Below are positions 37,907 to 46,559 of a DNA stretch of 64,000 nucleotides, in pieces. Each line of letters begins with the position of its first letter. The stretch's first letter is position 1. The stretch spans positions 1-64,000 of the forward strand of contig NZ_FQZN01000001.1 of assembly GCF_900142015.1 (NCBI RefSeq). The letters run 5' to 3'. The position numbers were made by a program, and so were the translations under genes. A model generated the notes under the pieces. That model was given only the letters and a program-made list of their open reading frames with translations, did not search any database and had not been told where the DNA came from. Source of the stretch: Bacteroides stercorirosoris (GTDB lineage Bacteria; Bacteroidota; Bacteroidia; Bacteroidales; Bacteroidaceae).

Positions 37907-37976
37907 GATAAACTTTTCTTTCCATCTTAACATAAAGATAACATTCTGATAACCTAAATTAATTTCATACTCTTAC

Positions 37977-37984
37977 TATCTTTG
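37977..37984 (+). promoter_or_regulatory. -7 box of the DUF3267-like gene
   Basis: TATCTTTG matches TAnnTTTG 24 bases before the ATG at 38009. It is divergent from the kinase promoter, 70 bases apart. Confidence 0.6.
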
Positions 37985-38008
37985 CAGCGTAGAAAACAAT
38001 AAAAAGGA

Positions 38009-38620
38009 ATGATGGAAAAGAAAGAAGTAAATAAAGAAACATTCAACCGCCCGGATGGAGTGGAAGTGAAACTCACAGCAAAGTCCATTAATATAAAAGG
38101 ATTTCTATTTTTTTTCATTCTGTTCCTGACAGGTAGTTATCTGTTTGTTTATGTATGGGATGAATATTCGTCGTTTAATGCCGGACTTTTATTAGGTACT
38201 ACTATAAAAGGGATCATCAGTCCTAAATCACTGATTTGCACATTGTTACTTGTCACATTTTACACATTGCTCCAAGCAGGAGTTCTTTATTGGTTTAGCG
38301 GAAAAGATAAAAAAGTCCTGCACTGGCATTCAGACTGGACAAGCGTAGGGTTTATCCCAACCCGTCCAATCCCATTGAAATTTTATCGGGTATCCTTATT
38401 ATTGCCAGGCATCTTATTGGGAATAATGCCCGCAATTCATGGATTCTGCACAGGAGAGGCCAATATATTCTTTTTAGGATTATTGGGAATTTTGGGTGGT
38501 ACAGGAGATTTTCTTTTTTGGTACAGCCTTCGTGCCTTTGATGATGAAGATCTACTCTTGGCCGGTAAAAAGGCTTTTCAGGCCACTATTATAAAACGCA
38601 ATTACGGGAAGAATGACTAA
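38009..38620 (+). CDS. DUF3267-like membrane protein lacking the zincin motif
   Basis: This 203-residue protein has four predicted membrane spans (about 30-50, 73-96, 128-146 and 151-168). The layout and the GGTGDFLFWYSLRAF segment resemble the DUF3267 family of putative zinc peptidases. In that family an HExxH motif lies at the end of the second span; here the same place (residues 85-97) reads YTLLQAGVLYWF, with neither histidine nor glutamate. If the assignment is right, this member has lost the metal site. An alternative start two codons are nearly equal (ATG ATG at 38009/38012). It is monocistronic. Function is unknown. Confidence 0.6.
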   Translation: MMEKKEVNKETFNRPDGVEVKLTAKSINIKGFLFFFILFLTGSYLFVYVWDEYSSFNAGLLLGTTIKGIISPKSLICTLLLVTFYTLLQAGVLYWFSGKDKKVLHWHSDWTSVGFIPTRPIPLKFYRVSLLLPGILLGIMPAIHGFCTGEANIFFLGLLGILGGTGDFLFWYSLRAFDDEDLLLAGKKAFQATIIKRNYGKND

Positions 38621-38710
38621 AGAGAACTCCGGGGAGAACTACTAAACAAACAGGCTCTCCTTTGCTTTTGCTCAAGACCTTTTTACCGCCAGCACTAAGC
38701 CTTATTGGAT

Positions 38711-38798
38711 GTCAACCAAGATTAACAGGCCTGTCAACCTTGGTTAACGGATCCATCAACCTTGGTTGACAAGCCTGTTAACCAAGGTCAACACCTGA
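38711..38798. repeat. Four-unit palindromic array, exact 22-base period
   Basis: The units start at 38711, 38733, 38755 and 38777. Each has a 16-base core (GTCAACCAAGATTAAC, GTCAACCTTGGTTAAC, ATCAACCTTGGTTGAC, GTTAACCAAGGTCAAC) plus a 6-base spacer (AGGCCT, GGATCC, AAGCCT, ACCTGA). Cores are near-palindromic. Units 1+2 and units 3+4 each form a 38-base imperfect palindrome (16 of 19 and 14 of 19 positions paired), and the centre of the array is GGATCC. It lies between a DUF3267-like gene and the upp terminator region. Function is unknown. Confidence 0.85.
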
Positions 38799-38891
38799 CT
38801 ATTCCTTAGGGGAAAGGGATATTTCACTGATTATAAACAGAATATCCCCTTATATAAAACAACAGAACACCTTGTTTGCCGGACGATACAA

Positions 38892-38926
38892 AGTGAGGGT
38901 AAAAAAACTGCCCTCACTCTTTTTTC
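38892..38926 (+). terminator. Terminator-like hairpin with T run
   Basis: AGTGAGGG (38892-38899) pairs with CCCTCACT (38911-38918), followed by CTTTTTT. It lies 270 bases after the DUF3267-like gene, so it may be its terminator or belong to an unannotated transcript that includes the 22-base array. Confidence 0.6.
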
Positions 38927-38986
38927 TGCTCTCACTCACGCTTAACATTCTAATTATTATCGATTTATTCCAGAAGTGAGGGCAGT
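38907..38986. repeat. Inverted repeat of GTGAGGG units
   Basis: ACTGCCCTCACT (38907-38918) is the exact reverse complement of AGTGAGGGCAGT (38975-38986), 56 bases apart, and further GTGAGGG copies lie around both (38893, 38986). The arm that forms the terminator can therefore pair with two alternatives. The right end adjoins the 3' end of upp on the opposite strand. Confidence 0.6.
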
Positions 38987-39018
38987 GAGGGTAGAATGAG
39001 CCAACTTTTTACTGGTAT

Positions 39019-39672
39019 TTATTCCTTTTCGCCGAAAGCCAAATCTCCTGCATCCCCCAGTCCCGGAACAATATACGAATGCTCGTTAATCTCCGGATCA
39101 ATGGCTGCACACCAAATGGTGGTCTTATCTGCAGGCAGTGTCTCAGCAATGTGTTCCACAGCCTGCCGACTGGCAATGATAGAAGCGACATGAATCTCCG
39201 CCGGATGCCCTTTCGTCAGCATAGCCTGGTAACTCAACTCCATACTGCTACCGGTGGCCAACATTGGGTCTGTGATTATCAGCGTTTTTCCGTCAATGCG
39301 CGGTGAAGCGATGTATTCAATATGAATATCAAACTTCAGCGTATCCTTATACTTCCGGTAAGCGGAAACAAAAGCATTCTCCGCACCGTCGAAATAGCTT
39401 AGAAAGCCTTGATGGAAAGGTAGTCCCGCACGCAGGATGGTGCTTAATACCAGTTGGTTATCCGGGGTCTGCACAGGTGCTATTCCCAGCGGAGTCTGGA
39501 TATTCTTCTGAGAATAGGCGAACTCCTTACTCATTTCATAGGCCATAATCTCCCCGATGCGTTCAATGTTCCGGCGAAAGCGGAGACGGTCGTTCTGTAC
39601 TTGCACATCCCGGATCTCGGCAACATACTGGTTCAGGATGGAATTTGTTTCGGCAAAATTGATAACTTTCAT
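39019..39672 (-). CDS. upp: Uracil phosphoribosyltransferase
   Basis: UPRT makes UMP from uracil and PRPP, salvaging pyrimidine bases. The preferred product is 217 residues, starting MKVINFAETNSILN. The PRPP-binding motif is LIITDPMLATGSS, and the uracil-binding end region is PGLGDAGDLAFG. A longer frame to 39729 adds 19 residues, but a -7-like box (TTACTTTG) lies inside that extension, so the ATG at 39672 is chosen. The gene is transcribed towards the GTGAGGG repeats and has no close neighbours in its strand. Confidence 0.92.
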   Translation of the reverse strand: MKVINFAETNSILNQYVAEIRDVQVQNDRLRFRRNIERIGEIMAYEMSKEFAYSQKNIQTPLGIAPVQTPDNQLVLSTILRAGLPFHQGFLSYFDGAENAFVSAYRKYKDTLKFDIHIEYIASPRIDGKTLIITDPMLATGSSMELSYQAMLTKGHPAEIHVASIIASRQAVEHIAETLPADKTTIWCAAIDPEINEHSYIVPGLGDAGDLAFGEKE

Positions 39673-39695
39673 TATGTGATTTGAATTTATATGCG

Positions 39696-39703
39696 CAAAG
39701 TAA
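39696..39703 (-). promoter_or_regulatory. -7-like box of upp
   Basis: On the minus strand TTACTTTG differs from TAnnTTTG by one base and lies 23 bases before the chosen upp ATG. Confidence 0.4.
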
Positions 39704-39818
39704 ACGATTTCCTGCGCAATTTGCAACATTCAGTTTGCAGATATTGTTATGGAGTTATAAAAGACTTCTCATTAAAGAAAAATTTCTCTAATCAAGTGAT
39801 TGTTTCGAAAGAAAATAC

Positions 39819-39826
39819 TACTTTTG
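39819..39826 (+). promoter_or_regulatory. -7 box of pckA
   Basis: TACTTTTG matches TAnnTTTG. A TTG lies at 39800-39802, a somewhat short spacing of 16. The leader before the ATG at 39959 is about 125 bases. Confidence 0.55.
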
Positions 39827-39837
39827 TACGCGAAAAA

Positions 39838-39884
39838 CAAGGGGCTGTTTGGAATAAGACCCAATTCATACCAATTCCCCCTTG
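39838..39884 (+). promoter_or_regulatory. Leader hairpin of pckA
   Basis: CAAGGGG (39838-39844) can pair with CCCCTTG (39878-39884) in the early leader. The 3' arm also overlaps a second small hairpin, CTTGA-AACAAG-TCAAG (39881-39896), so the two are mutually exclusive. This may be a simple structured leader or a regulatory switch; there is no T run. Confidence 0.35.
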
Positions 39885-39958
39885 AAACAAGTCAAGGTAA
39901 AAAGATATTAGCAAGAGATTAATAAACCAAATACCAAAATTTTAAATCATTAAAAGAA

Positions 39959-41566
39959 ATGGCAAATTTAGATTTAAGCAAGTACGGTATCACGGGTGTG
40001 ACTGAAATCATTCACAATCCCTCATACGATGTACTCTTCGCAGAAGAAACCAAACCAAGTTTGGAAGGTTTTGAAAAAGGTCAGGTAACTGAACTGGGTG
40101 CTGTAAACGTTATGACTGGTGTTTACACCGGCCGTTCTCCTAAAGATAAATTCTTCGTTATGAATGAAGCCAGCAAAGATTCTGTATGGTGGACTTCAGA
40201 CGAATACAAAAACGACAATAAACCTTGTAGTGAAGAAGCTTGGGCTGACTTGAAAGCTAAAGCTGTTAAAGAATTGAGCGGCAAGCGTCTGTTCGTTGTT
40301 GATACTTTCTGTGGTGCTAACGCTGCAACTCGCATGAAAGTACGTTTTATCGTAGAAGTAGCTTGGCAGGCTCACTTCGTAACTAACATGTTCATCCGCC
40401 CGACTGCTGAAGAACTTGCTGCTTACGGAGAACCTGATTTCGTTTGCTTCAATGCTTCTAAAGCAAAAGTTGAAAACTACAAAGAACTGGGTCTGAACTC
40501 TGAAACAGCTACTGTATTCAACTTGAAGACGAAAGAACAAGTAATCCTGAACACTTGGTACGGTGGTGAAATGAAGAAGGGTATGTTCTCTATCATGAAC
40601 TACATGAACCCGCTTCGTGGCATCGCTTCTATGCACTGCTCTGCCAACACCAACATGGAAGGCACTGACTCTGCTATCTTCTTCGGTCTGTCCGGTACAG
40701 GTAAGACTACTTTGTCAACCGACCCGAAACGTAAGTTGATCGGTGACGACGAACACGGATGGGATGACGAAGGTGTATTCAACTACGAAGGTGGTTGCTA
40801 CGCTAAGGTTATCAACCTGGACAAAGAAAGCGAACCCGATATCTATGCTGCCATCAAACGTGACGCTCTGTTAGAGAACGTAATCGTTGACGCTGCCGGC
40901 AAGATTGACTTCGCAGACAAGAGCGCAACTGAAAACACTCGTGTTTCTTATCCTATCTACCACATCGAAAATATCGTTAAGCCTATCTCCAAAGGTCCTC
41001 ATGCTCATCAGGTTATCTTCCTGTCAGCTGATGCCTTCGGTGTATTGCCTCCGGTATCTATCCTGAGCCCGGAACAAGCTCAGTATTACTTCCTGTCTGG
41101 TTTTACAGCTAAATTGGCTGGTACAGAACGTGGTATCACTGAACCGACTCCGACATTCTCTGCTTGCTTCGGTGCTGCTTTCCTGAGCTTGCATCCTACC
41201 AAATATGCAGAAGAATTGGTTAAGAAGATGAACAAGGTTGGTGCTAAGGCATACTTGGTAAACACTGGTTGGAACGGTAGCGGCAAACGTATCTCTATCA
41301 AAGATACTCGTGGTATCATCGACGCTATCCTTGACGGTTCTATCGACAAGGCTCCTACTAAGGTTATTCCTTTCTTCGATTTCGTTGTTCCGACTGCATT
41401 GCCGAATGTTGATCCGAAGATCCTTGATCCTCGCGACACTTACGAATGTGCTTGCCAGTGGGAAGAAAAAGCAAAAGACCTGGCTGGCCGCTTCATCAAG
41501 AACTTCGCTAAGTTCACCGGTAACGAAGCTGGTAAAGCATTGGTTGCTGCTGGTCCGAAACTCTAA
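39959..41566 (+). CDS. pckA: Phosphoenolpyruvate carboxykinase (ATP)
   Basis: The enzyme interconverts oxaloacetate + ATP and PEP + CO2 + ADP; in fermenting Bacteroides it usually runs in the CO2-fixing direction towards succinate. The 535-residue protein shows the kinase-1a P-loop GLSGTGKT at residues 243-250, followed by [21 protein letters not shown], the kinase-2/metal site of ATP-type PckA. The substrate site ends in the region [10 protein letters not shown] (near residue 58-67). Codon use is strongly biased to a few codons (GCT, GGT, AAC), as in highly expressed genes, unlike its neighbours. It is monocistronic with a strong terminator. Confidence 0.95.
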   Translation: MANLDLSKYGITGVTEIIHNPSYDVLFAEETKPSLEGFEKGQVTELGAVNVMTGVYTGRSPKDKFFVMNEASKDSVWWTSDEYKNDNKPCSEEAWADLKAKAVKELSGKRLFVVDTFCGANAATRMKVRFIVEVAWQAHFVTNMFIRPTAEELAAYGEPDFVCFNASKAKVENYKELGLNSETATVFNLKTKEQVILNTWYGGEMKKGMFSIMNYMNPLRGIASMHCSANTNMEGTDSAIFFGLSGTGKTTLSTDPKRKLIGDDEHGWDDEGVFNYEGGCYAKVINLDKESEPDIYAAIKRDALLENVIVDAAGKIDFADKSATENTRVSYPIYHIENIVKPISKGPHAHQVIFLSADAFGVLPPVSILSPEQAQYYFLSGFTAKLAGTERGITEPTPTFSACFGAAFLSLHPTKYAEELVKKMNKVGAKAYLVNTGWNGSGKRISIKDTRGIIDAILDGSIDKAPTKVIPFFDFVVPTALPNVDPKILDPRDTYECACQWEEKAKDLAGRFIKNFAKFTGNEAGKALVAAGPKL

Positions 41567-41598
41567 TCTGAATAAAACCAGTTTTAGATATATACGCG

Positions 41599-41630
41599 AA
41601 AGCGGCTCTTGGTATCAAGAGCCGCTTTTC
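41599..41630 (+). terminator. pckA terminator
   Basis: AAAGCGGCTCTTG / CAAGAGCCGCTTT (13 base pairs, 4-base loop) is followed by T. Confidence 0.9.
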
Positions 41631-41648
41631 TTGTTTTTATCTGTTTCG

Positions 41649-41679
41649 TTTGTTCTTCCTAATTATTTTCCTACTTTTG
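41649..41679 (+). promoter_or_regulatory. Promoter of the MutS-family gene
   Basis: TTTG (41649-41652) and TACTTTTG (41672-41679) are 19 bases apart, matching the Bacteroides consensus. It fixes the start of the next gene at 41703; a longer frame that begins inside pckA is not used. Confidence 0.75.
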
Positions 41680-41702
41680 CGCTATACGTAATATCTAAGA
41701 AT

Positions 41703-43010
41703 ATGACTTATCTGGATACGGACAAGCAAACGCAGGCTGACTTGAGCATTACAGAAGGAATATATGACGAATATCCCCTCTACTCCTTATTCTCCGAAAC
41801 GGAGACTAAAAACGGAAAACGCGTGATGCTCGATTGGATCACCTCTCCCCTGAACGATGTATCTGCCATACGAAAAAGACAAGAGGCGATAGCCTGGAAG
41901 GAGTTGCCTGACCTCCCTTTGGATGAAGAAGAACTCGACTTCATCGAATATTATCTGGAATACCGTGACCAAATCAGAAGACCTAATATCTTAGTATCGC
42001 TGACTTCAGCAATCGACCGTTTATTAAGACACGACGCTCAACGCTATATCATCAGACGAGGCGTGACCTTAATTATCCTGTTATTGAACCGGTTGGAATC
42101 ATTGCGAAAAAACACTCCGGAAAATGCCCCTTTACTATTGCAAGAATTAGCGCAAAGCATTCAGGACACTATACATAGCAGCGAACTGAAAGAAGTTATC
42201 GACCTCTATAAAGATAAAGAGAAATCTCTCTCCAACTATATCATCGACAAATACGACTACCAGTTTCGCTGTATCCATTTTGAACTGATCAGAGGGTTAC
42301 TTTCTCAAATTTATATACTGGACGTATGCCGCACAGCGCAGCATGTAGCAATCAGCAGAGGTTTCTGCTGCTGTCCGGAAATGACAGAAACGATGGATTT
42401 ATCTATTACCGGCTTTGTACATCCGTTCACAAAAGAGGGACGAAGTAACGATTGGAAAATGTCAAACGGCAATATATGTATTCTTACAGGCTCTAATATG
42501 GCCGGTAAATCAACAACCCTCAAAGCCATCACAATCGCCGTATGGCTGGCGCATTGCGGATTACCGGTTCCAGCCCGTTCAATGACCTGTCCTGTCTTTG
42601 ACGGAATCTATACTTCAATCAATCTCCCGGACTCCCTGCGCGATGGCAGAAGTCATTTTATGGCGGAAATTCTACGGATCAAAGAAGTACTTCAAAAAGC
42701 GAAATCCGGTAAGCGATGCCTGATAATATTGGATGAAATGTTTCGCGGAACCAATGCACAGGATGCCTTTGAAGCCTCTGTCGCAGTAAACGAATTACTC
42801 AGAAAGTATCTGCATTGCTCATTCCTTATATCAACCCACATTCTGGAGTATGCCAAACATTTTGAGAAAGACAGTGCATGTTCTTTCTATTATATGGATT
42901 CAAGAATTCAGAACGATCAATTTATATGTCCTTATCAACTGCTTGAAGGTATATCCGAAGCACAAGTTGGCTACTGGCTGGTAAGAAAAGAATTGGAAGG
43001 TTTAATATAA
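41703..43010 (+). CDS. Short MutS-family ATPase
   Basis: This 435-residue protein has the ATPase domain of MutS-type proteins: Walker A GSNMAGKS (263-270), Walker B IILDEMFRGTN and a downstream FLISTHILEYA segment. The N-terminal half is alpha-helical and resembles the MutS core/lever region. Mismatch-recognition and connector domains are missing, as is a MutS2-type Smr domain. Similar short proteins are common in Bacteroidetes, but their role is not known to me. The frame is open upstream into pckA, but the promoter and ATG at 41703 show the true start. It is monocistronic. Confidence 0.8.
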   Translation: MTYLDTDKQTQADLSITEGIYDEYPLYSLFSETETKNGKRVMLDWITSPLNDVSAIRKRQEAIAWKELPDLPLDEEELDFIEYYLEYRDQIRRPNILVSLTSAIDRLLRHDAQRYIIRRGVTLIILLLNRLESLRKNTPENAPLLLQELAQSIQDTIHSSELKEVIDLYKDKEKSLSNYIIDKYDYQFRCIHFELIRGLLSQIYILDVCRTAQHVAISRGFCCCPEMTETMDLSITGFVHPFTKEGRSNDWKMSNGNICILTGSNMAGKSTTLKAITIAVWLAHCGLPVPARSMTCPVFDGIYTSINLPDSLRDGRSHFMAEILRIKEVLQKAKSGKRCLIILDEMFRGTNAQDAFEASVAVNELLRKYLHCSFLISTHILEYAKHFEKDSACSFYYMDSRIQNDQFICPYQLLEGISEAQVGYWLVRKELEGLI

Positions 43011-43060
43011 AAAATCCTCTCTTTTTTAAAGTAACCACTTCATTACTAAATCTTTTTTGT

Positions 43061-43068
43061 TAGCTTTG
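43061..43068 (+). promoter_or_regulatory. -7 box of the nitroreductase gene
   Basis: TAGCTTTG matches TAnnTTTG 26 bases before the ATG at 43095. Confidence 0.55.
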
Positions 43069-43094
43069 CGAAAACCAATATTAAACAAAGCAAT

Positions 43095-43739
43095 ATGAAA
43101 AGTATCAAATTGATGTTAGCAGGTGCCAGCCTGTTGCTGTGCTGCGGATGTGGCATGCAAGTAAAAGAGAGTACAACTGTGACTGAGAAAGCAAGCAATG
43201 AAAATGCAGTGATCGAGAATATGATGTCACGCCGCAGCATCCGTAAATACAAGCCGCAAGCAGTGAACCGCGATACTATGCAGATTATACTGAACTGCGG
43301 CATCAATGCACCCAACGGTCAGAACAAGCAGTCCTGGGAAATCCGGGTAGTGGATAATCCGGAATTTATCAATGGCATAACCGAAGTTTACAAGAAACAG
43401 AATCCGAAAGCTGCTGAAGATCCTAACTTCAAGAATATGTTCCGCAACGCTCCTACAATAGTATTTATCGCCAATGACAAGTCTTATGATTTGTCACAGA
43501 TAGACTGCGGTTTGCTGGGTGAGAACATGATTCTTTCAGCCTGGTCTATGGGGATAGGCTCCTGTTGTTTAGGAGGACCGACACGATTTATAAACTCCAC
43601 ACCGGATGCAGCAGAATATTTGAAGAGACTTGAAATCCCGGAAGGATATGAGTTACTCTATTGCATCGCATTCGGTTATCCGGATGAAACTCCGGCAGCT
43701 AAGCCGAGAAATGCGGAGAAGATTAAATTCATAGATTAA
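43095..43739 (+). CDS. Nitroreductase family protein with export signal
   Basis: This 214-residue protein belongs to the FMN-dependent nitroreductase family: MSRRSIRKYKPQAV, NAPNGQNKQSWEIRVV, the centre DCGLLGENMILSAWSMGIGSCCLGG and the end EGYELLYCIAFGYPDE. Unlike most members it starts with a signal sequence (MKSIKLMLAGASLLLCCGCG) with a cysteine-rich end, so it is probably a lipoprotein; which of Cys16, 17 or 19 is modified is unclear. An exported flavin enzyme would need the flavin outside the cytoplasm. Physiological substrate unknown. Confidence 0.85.
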   Translation: MKSIKLMLAGASLLLCCGCGMQVKESTTVTEKASNENAVIENMMSRRSIRKYKPQAVNRDTMQIILNCGINAPNGQNKQSWEIRVVDNPEFINGITEVYKKQNPKAAEDPNFKNMFRNAPTIVFIANDKSYDLSQIDCGLLGENMILSAWSMGIGSCCLGGPTRFINSTPDAAEYLKRLEIPEGYELLYCIAFGYPDETPAAKPRNAEKIKFID

Positions 43740-43766
43740 ATATCTCCTGTAAGTCACGCATAAATA

Positions 43767-43803
43767 AAAAGGAGTGCCACCATTACAGTGAAGCACTCCT
43801 TTT
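43767..43803. terminator. Bidirectional terminator between nitroreductase and typA
   Basis: AAAAGGAGTGC / GCACTCCTTTT (11 base pairs, 15-base loop) between convergent genes; A and T runs on both sides. Confidence 0.88.
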
Positions 43804-43823
43804 CTATCTATTTACAAACAACT

Positions 43824-45623
43824 TTAGTTTTTATTCGCACGCTTACGTTCTATCTCGTCCAAAATCACTTTACGCATACGCATCGCCTTCGGCGTAACCT
43901 CTACGTACTCATCTTCCTTGATATATTCCAGCGCCTCTTCCAGAGAGAACTGTACGGGCGGAATCAGACGAACCTTATCATCCGAACCGGAAGCACGCAT
44001 ATTCGTCAGCTTCTTGGATTTCGTAACATTAATCACGAGGTCGTTATCGTGGGAGTGTTCACCTACCACCTGTCCGGCATACACGTCTTCCTGCGGGAAG
44101 ATAAAGAACTTGCCACGATCCTGCAATTTATCAATGGCATAAGCAAAAGCAGTTCCTGTTTCCATGGCAATCATAGAGCCATTGGTACGACGTTCAATCT
44201 CACCTTTATGCGGTTGATATTCTTTGAAGCGGTGCGCCATGATAGCTTCACCGGCAGAAGCGGTCAGTACATTGGTACGCAAACCGATAATACCACGTGA
44301 AGGCATATTAAATTCCAGGTTTACACGTTCGCCTGCACTCTCCATCTTCACCATCTCACCCTTACGGCGGGTTACCATATCGATAATCTTACTGGCATAC
44401 TCTTCGGGAACGTTCACAGTCAATTCTTCAATCGGCTCGCACTTCACACCGTCAATCTCCTTGAAGATAACCTGCGGCTGGCCTACCTGAAGCTCATAAC
44501 CTTCGCGGCGCATGGTCTCAATCAATACGGAAAGATGGAGTACACCACGACCGGAAACCACCCATTTTCCGTCTTCCTCACTCTTACGCACACGCAGAGC
44601 AAGATTCTTATCTAACTCCTTCATCAGACGGTCGTGGATGTGGCGGGAAGTCACGAACTTACCATCACGGCCGAAGAAAGGAGAATCGTTGATAGCAAAC
44701 AACATACTCATGGTCGGCTCATCGATAGCGATAGGCGGCAATGCTTCCGGATTTTCAAAATCGCAGACCGTATCTCCAATTTCAAATCCTTCGATACCTA
44801 CCAATGCACAGATGTCACCGGAAGAAACTTCCGATACCTTCGCGCGTCCCATACCTTCAAACGTATGCAGCTCCTTGATTTTTGATTTCACAAAACTTCC
44901 GTCACGCTTGGCCAAAGATACATTCATACCCTCTCTAAGCGTACCACGGTGCACACGGCCTACGGCAATACGTCCGGTATAAGAAGAATAATCCAAAGAA
45001 GTCACCAACATCTGCGGAGTGCCTTCCAATTGCGTGGGAGCCGGTATATTCTCTACAATGCAGTCCAGCAATGCGAAGATATTATCAGTAGGAGTCTTCC
45101 AGTCCGTACTCATCCAGTTGTTCTTCGCAGAACCATAGATGACGGGGAAGTCCAACTGATCTTCCGTAGCCTCAAGACTGAACATCAGGTCGAACACCAT
45201 TTCATATACTTCCTCCGGACGGCAGTTCGGCTTATCCACCTTGTTCACCACAACGATAGGTTTCAGACCAATCTGCAAAGCTTTTTGCAATACGAAACGC
45301 GTTTGCGGCATAGGACCTTCGAAAGCATCCACCAAAAGGATACATCCGTCTGCCATATTCAGCACACGTTCCACTTCACCTCCGAAGTCGCTGTGGCCCG
45401 GAGTATCAATGATGTTGATTTTAGTTCCTTTGTAATTGATAGAAACGTTTTTGGAAAGGATCGTTATCCCTCGTTCACGTTCCAAGTCGTTGTTATCCAG
45501 CATTAATTCACCTGTGCTCTGATTGCTGCGGAAGAGATTTCCCGCCAAGAGCATCTTATCGACGAGCGTCGTTTTCCCATGGTCAACATGGGCAATGATT
45601 GCAATGTTTCTAATATTTTGCAT
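43824..45623 (-). CDS. typA: Ribosome-associated GTPase TypA/BipA
   Basis: TypA is a translational GTPase that binds the 70S ribosome and supports ribosome assembly and stress growth. The chosen product is 599 residues, starting [20 protein letters not shown], with G1 in that stretch, G2 region [11 protein letters not shown]3 [12 protein letters not shown] and G4 NKVDK. The frame extends upstream to 45707, but a -7 box (TACCTTTG) lies in that extension, so the ATG at 45623 is preferred. The C-terminal region ([18 protein letters not shown]) is typical of TypA. It is convergent with the nitroreductase gene and divergent from rpsO. Confidence 0.95.
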   Translation of the reverse strand: MQNIRNIAIIAHVDHGKTTLVDKMLLAGNLFRSNQSTGELMLDNNDLERERGITILSKNVSINYKGTKINIIDTPGHSDFGGEVERVLNMADGCILLVDAFEGPMPQTRFVLQKALQIGLKPIVVVNKVDKPNCRPEEVYEMVFDLMFSLEATEDQLDFPVIYGSAKNNWMSTDWKTPTDNIFALLDCIVENIPAPTQLEGTPQMLVTSLDYSSYTGRIAVGRVHRGTLREGMNVSLAKRDGSFVKSKIKELHTFEGMGRAKVSEVSSGDICALVGIEGFEIGDTVCDFENPEALPPIAIDEPTMSMLFAINDSPFFGRDGKFVTSRHIHDRLMKELDKNLALRVRKSEEDGKWVVSGRGVLHLSVLIETMRREGYELQVGQPQVIFKEIDGVKCEPIEELTVNVPEEYASKIIDMVTRRKGEMVKMESAGERVNLEFNMPSRGIIGLRTNVLTASAGEAIMAHRFKEYQPHKGEIERRTNGSMIAMETGTAFAYAIDKLQDRGKFFIFPQEDVYAGQVVGEHSHDNDLVINVTKSKKLTNMRASGSDDKVRLIPPVQFSLEEALEYIKEDEYVEVTPKAMRMRKVILDEIERKRANKN

Positions 45624-45645
45624 ACAATACCTATATATTTGGGTG

Positions 45646-45653
45646 CAAAGGTA
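45646..45653 (-). promoter_or_regulatory. -7 box of typA
   Basis: On the minus strand TACCTTTG matches TAnnTTTG 22 bases before the typA ATG at 45623. Confidence 0.55.
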
Positions 45654-45706
45654 CGAATTTTGCATTAGATATAAGTGTAGCAAGAGAAAAATTTCATTGA
45701 ATATCA

Positions 45707-45736
45707 TTGCAGTATAAAAGATTATCTCTATCTTTG
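45707..45736 (+). promoter_or_regulatory. rpsO promoter
   Basis: TTG (45707-45709) and TATCTTTG (45729-45736) are 19 bases apart, a near-perfect Bacteroides promoter. The leader is about 40 bases. Confidence 0.8.
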
Positions 45737-45781
45737 CAGCCTCTTTAAGAGAATATTAATATATCAATTTAATTAAAAGTT

Positions 45782-46051
45782 ATGTATTTAGACGCTGCTA
45801 AAAAGCAAGAAATCTTTGGCAAATACGGAAAGTCTAACACTGATACTGGCTCAGCTGAGGCCCAGATAGCTTTGTTTTCATACCGTATTTCCCACCTGAC
45901 TGAGCACCTGAAGCTCAACAGAAAAGATTATAGTACTGAAAGAGCCTTGACAATGTTGGTAGGAAAACGCCGTGCGTTGCTGAACTACCTGAAGGATCGC
46001 GACATCACAAGATATCGTGCCATCGTTAAAGAGCTCGGCCTGCGTAAGTAA
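45782..46051 (+). CDS. rpsO: 30S ribosomal protein S15
   Basis: This 89-residue protein binds 16S rRNA in the central domain of the small subunit. The family signature region (TGSAEAQIALFSYRISHLTEHL, then RKDYSTERALTMLVGKRRALLNYLKDRD) is complete and the length is standard. It is a single-gene transcript between a near-consensus promoter and a strong terminator. Confidence 0.97.
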   Translation: MYLDAAKKQEIFGKYGKSNTDTGSAEAQIALFSYRISHLTEHLKLNRKDYSTERALTMLVGKRRALLNYLKDRDITRYRAIVKELGLRK

Positions 46052-46078
46052 TCCGTTACTTGCAGCAAAAGCATTAAG

Positions 46079-46108
46079 AAGGGAAGCCGTCAAAAGCTTC
46101 CCTTTTTT
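46079..46108 (+). terminator. rpsO terminator
   Basis: GGGAAGC / GCTTCCC (8-base loop) is extended by AA/TT and followed by TTTTTT. Confidence 0.88.
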
Positions 46109-46267
46109 GTTTTCACACCTCTCAAATCTCCATACGGTAAACAAAAGACAAAGGACATAGAAGACATATTAGCGACATACCATGTCTTCTATAAAAGACA
46201 TATTTCAACTCAAACATGCTTCTTATAGAATTATTTCCTATATTTTGCATATCAAGCAAGTTGAAGT

Positions 46268-46537
46268 ATGGAAAAAGATATCATCAAACAAATCATCCTG
46301 AACCAGCAAGAGTCCACCAGCCAAGTGATAACACACTCTCAGCCAACAGAAAATACAAATTGTCAAAATGATAAATCGCGCCTTCTTCGCTCTCTTCTTC
46401 CTTCTTATAGAAACAAGAGAGAGATGAAGAAGATACAGTCTCTTTTTATCCGGACACGAAACTTTTCTCCGTGTATTGTTGCACCAAGTAAAAGTTTGTT
46501 TTATTTTTGTGCCTTAACAATACAATTTATAACCTAA
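46268..46537 (+). pseudogene. Possible remnant of an AAA-ATPase gene start
   Basis: The frame begins MEKDIIKQIILNQQE, which looks like the N-terminus of the large family of Bacteroides AAA/DUF4143-type ATPases. After about 15 residues the resemblance ends, and the rest (89 residues in all) has no recognisable motif and runs across the next gene's promoter. It could be a decayed gene start or a chance ORF. Confidence 0.2.
46479..46509 (+). promoter_or_regulatory. Promoter of the XRE-cupin / acyl-CoA ligase operon
   Basis: TTG (46479-46481) and TATTTTTG (46502-46509) are 20 bases apart. The leader before the ATG at 46560 is about 45 bases. Confidence 0.7.
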
Positions 46538-46559
46538 TAGGCGAAAAACATTATCAATT

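Larger units (their letters stand above)
46109..46559. other. Non-coding interval with a GACAT-repeat hairpin
   Basis: About 450 bases hold a perfect 11-base inverted repeat, ATAGAAGACAT / ATGTCTTCTAT (46157-46167 and 46182-46192), surrounded by further (A)GACAT copies, a low-confidence ORF (46268-46537) and the promoter of the XRE-cupin gene (46479-46509). Confidence 0.6.

Noticed and set aside
38711..38798. CRISPR array or integron attC cluster
   Set aside because: Six-base spacers cannot be CRISPR spacers; the cores lack attC box structure and no integrase is present.
39673..39729. Longer upp start
   Set aside because: It contains the probable -7 box, and the normal family start is MKVINF-like.
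41310..41702. Longer N-terminus for the MutS-family protein inside pckA
   Set aside because: It overlaps the conserved pckA 3' end and its terminator, while an exact promoter and ATG are found at 41649-41703.
45624..45707. Longer typA start
   Set aside because: It contains the -7 box TACCTTTG; the family start is at [10 protein letters not shown].
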